NCBI RefSeq assembly: GCF_004348985.1
Contig: NZ_SMKW01000025.1
Span: 55,529 to 119,528, forward strand
Length of the DNA: 64,000 bases
From: Saccharopolyspora elongata
GTDB lineage: Bacteria > Actinomycetota > Actinomycetes > Mycobacteriales > Pseudonocardiaceae
Reading direction: 5' to 3'
The position numbers and the translations under genes were made by a program. The notes below the pieces were generated by a model, which did not search any database, was not told the origin of the DNA, and saw nothing but the letters and a program-made list of their open reading frames with translations. Below are positions 62,740-64,000 of this stretch, in pieces. Position 1 is the first letter of the stretch; each line of letters begins with the position of its first letter.

Positions 62740-63574
62740 GGCGTTCCTCCATCTTCTTCGCGCATGCAGCGATGAGATCGGTAGATTCGCGAGGGCTCAA
62801 CGCTGCTTTGGTCAGACTAGCCACGGACTCGACGAACGGGGAAGTGTCGGCCGGGTCGTCCAGGAAGGTGCCAGCGCGGCGATGCTCCAAATAGACGATG
62901 CTTCGCTGCCGTTGGAACTCCATGAGCAGCTGGTTGCCGTTCAGTCCGACATGCGCGCCTAGCTCGTAAGGGATTACCTGGACCGTGATGTGCGGGCGAA
63001 GCGTCATACGCGCGATGTGCCTGAGCTGTTCTCCCATCACGTCGTTGCCTCCGACTGGACGGTGCAAGACTGACTCATCGATCAGAGCATGGAACTCCAC
63101 TGGGCTCTTTCCAGTTAGGACGCTCTGTCGACCGAGGCGCAAAGAGACCCTGGATTCGACGTCGCTGTCCTTGAGTCCGCCAGCAAACATGATCGCTCGC
63201 GTGTAGTCGGCGATCTGAAGCAAGCCTGGGACTGGCCCCAACGCCATGTCGGTGATCTTCGTTGCGCTCCGCTCGAACTCCAGCAGGGCAACGAGTTGCT
63301 GTGGCAGTCCTGGGTTTCCCACTTCCCACCAGTGCGGCTTGTGTGCGTCCTCGGCGAGTTCAAGGATGCGCGTTCGCTTCTGCCCCTTGATGCCGAGTGT
63401 TCCCAGGATGATTGCTATCTCAGTTTCTGAAGGAACCTTGGCCCCGACCTCGATCCGGCCGAGGGTCGCCCTTGACCAATCACACTGTTCCGCCAGTTCC
63501 TCTAGTCGCAGGCCAGCTTCCTTTCGAAGCTTGCGAATCTCGGCGCCCAGCCCTCGTGAACGTGCAGTTGTCAT
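62723..63574 (-). CDS. XRE-family regulator with DUF5753 domain
   Basis: A 283-residue regulator. Residues 10-65 are a helix-turn-helix (IRKLRKEAGLRLEELAEQCD, then SRATLGRIEVGAKVPSE). Residues 90-270 are the DUF5753 domain (VPGLLQIADYTRAIM, LHRPVGGNDVMGEQLRHI, VQVIPYELGAHVGLNG). It pairs with the DUF397 gene. Base composition seems less GC-rich than its neighbours, as is common for these gene pairs. Its start faces a small Cys-rich gene across 115 bp. Confidence 0.93.
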   Translation of the reverse strand: MTTARSRGLGAEIRKLRKEAGLRLEELAEQCDWSRATLGRIEVGAKVPSETEIAIILGTLGIKGQKRTRILELAEDAHKPHWWEVGNPGLPQQLVALLEFERSATKITDMALGPVPGLLQIADYTRAIMFAGGLKDSDVESRVSLRLGRQSVLTGKSPVEFHALIDESVLHRPVGGNDVMGEQLRHIARMTLRPHITVQVIPYELGAHVGLNGNQLLMEFQRQRSIVYLEHRRAGTFLDDPADTSPFVESVASLTKAALSPRESTDLIAACAKKMEERHVADH

Positions 63575-63689
63575 ATACCCACGCTATTTCAGGGCCTGAG
63601 ATTGCGCCATTACACATAACGGTGAACCGGCTTGATCGGAGATAGCTGGACCGGTCTCATCTGGTCAGAGACCACAAAAGGAGGTCCCA

Positions 63690-63902
63690 GTGTCCGACTA
63701 CTTGACCTACGTCTGGCGCCCGGTCACGGGAGGCCGCCACGCATTCCCCATCACAGCAACGAAAACCCCTGCCGGTACCCCGGTGGTCGCGTTCTGCGGA
63801 GCAGAAGCGGACGCAGCAGAGCTACACGATCGCTCCGAAGTGGACTGGATCCGAGAAGACACCTGCATGCACTGCTGGCACGCCCTCACCACCCGCCCCT
63901 GA
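63690..63902 (+). CDS. Small Cys/His-rich protein divergent from XRE gene
   Basis: A 70-residue protein with cysteines C36, C59 and C62 and H17/H64 (CMHCWHAL end), suitable for one zinc. The GTG has an ideal AAAGGAGG site 5-10 bp upstream. Small proteins of this kind often accompany XRE/DUF397 pairs in Pseudonocardiales, which I recall only in general terms. The last 28 bases (63875-63902) form part of a perfect palindrome, so the reverse strand beyond 63973 repeats the same C-terminal codons. Confidence 0.75.
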   Translation: MSDYLTYVWRPVTGGRHAFPITATKTPAGTPVVAFCGAEADAAELHDRSEVDWIREDTCMHCWHALTTRP

Positions 63903-64000
63903 CACCTGACACGTCCGGGTGGAGGTGGCGTTTTCGCGCGAAAACGCCACCTCCACCCGGACGTGTCAGGTGTCAGGGGCGGGTGGTGAGGGCGTGCCAG
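63875..64000. repeat. Perfect 126-bp palindrome at window end (family 4)
   Basis: Every base from 63875 to 63937 pairs with its mirror base from 63938 to 64000; the centre is TTTTCGCGCGAAAA. The left arm takes in the last 28 bp of the small gene, including its stop codon. Because the symmetry continues to the very last base of the window, the full inverted repeat is probably longer, and a second copy of part or all of the gene may lie in reverse orientation beyond 64000. Confidence 0.93.

Noticed and set aside
63875..64000. A linear-replicon telomere
   Set aside because: Actinomycete telomeres are arrays of several different hairpins at chromosome ends, not one large gene-derived palindrome. 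Housekeeping genes beside it also argue for an internal position.

Overview
The window is chromosomal DNA of a very GC-rich actinobacterium. GTG starts, stop/start overlaps (ATGA, GTGA), a four-gene conservon, an XRE/DUF397 pair, a c-di-AMP riboswitch before rpf, and TTGTCCACA-type DnaA boxes all fit. The combination suggests a member of the Pseudonocardiales, perhaps Saccharopolyspora-like; this genus guess is inference. No rRNA, tRNA, prophage, insertion sequence or CRISPR array was seen.

Layout. 1-1900: a Suppressor-of-fused-like protein and an SRPBCC/TetR pair. 1.9-10.4 kb: a form II CoxL-type molybdenum dehydrogenase cluster (coxD, coxE, xdhC/coxF, coxS, coxL, coxM, coxG). 10.4-18 kb: menC, a second SUFU protein, an XPB-type helicase, two LppU-like proteins and a benzoylformate decarboxylase-like enzyme. 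18-23 kb: an SsuBC/TauBC-type ABC transporter with two paralogous binding lipoproteins whose promoters are also duplicated. 23.4-28.7 kb: a conservon (sensor kinase, roadblock, DUF742, small GTPase). 29-41 kb: an F420/PPOX oxidoreductase, a helicase-associated protein, malic enzyme, moaC, a mogA-moaE fusion, a TetR/SDR pair, rpfA, moaD and moaA. 41-44 kb: a TOBE regulator and modABC. 44-63 kb: mixed housekeeping genes (HAD phosphatases, YccF, PhzF, acyl-CoA synthetase, R2lox, cold-shock protein, serine hydrolase plus two-component system, DUF2771/MFS pair, glutamine cyclotransferase, DUF3027 and a sacsin/Hsp90-like ATPase). 62.5-64 kb: DUF397, an XRE regulator and a small Cys-rich protein that runs into a very long perfect palindrome.

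Togetherness. Molybdate uptake (modABC), molybdopterin synthesis (moaA, moaC, moaD, mogA-moaE), cofactor maturation (XdhC/CoxD/CoxE) and a molybdenum hydroxylase (CoxSLM) lie in one 42-kb stretch. The order helicase - moaC - mog/moaE - rpfA - moaD - moaA - yccF - csp - DUF2771 - MFS - DUF3027 recalls the Mycobacterium tuberculosis Rv0861c-Rv0877 region, with blocks inserted and moved.

The most unusual content is between genes. At least five families of palindromic intergenic repeats occur: (1) composite triple-hairpin elements that often carry DnaA boxes, (2) a roughly 185-bp nested hairpin element, (3) GAGGTGAACnGGCCGTTCACCTC palindromes arranged as 86-bp tandem repeats, (4) palindromes centred on TCGCGCGA, the largest being a perfect 126-bp palindrome cut by the window end, and (5) a GATTTTGCCTAAAATC hairpin.
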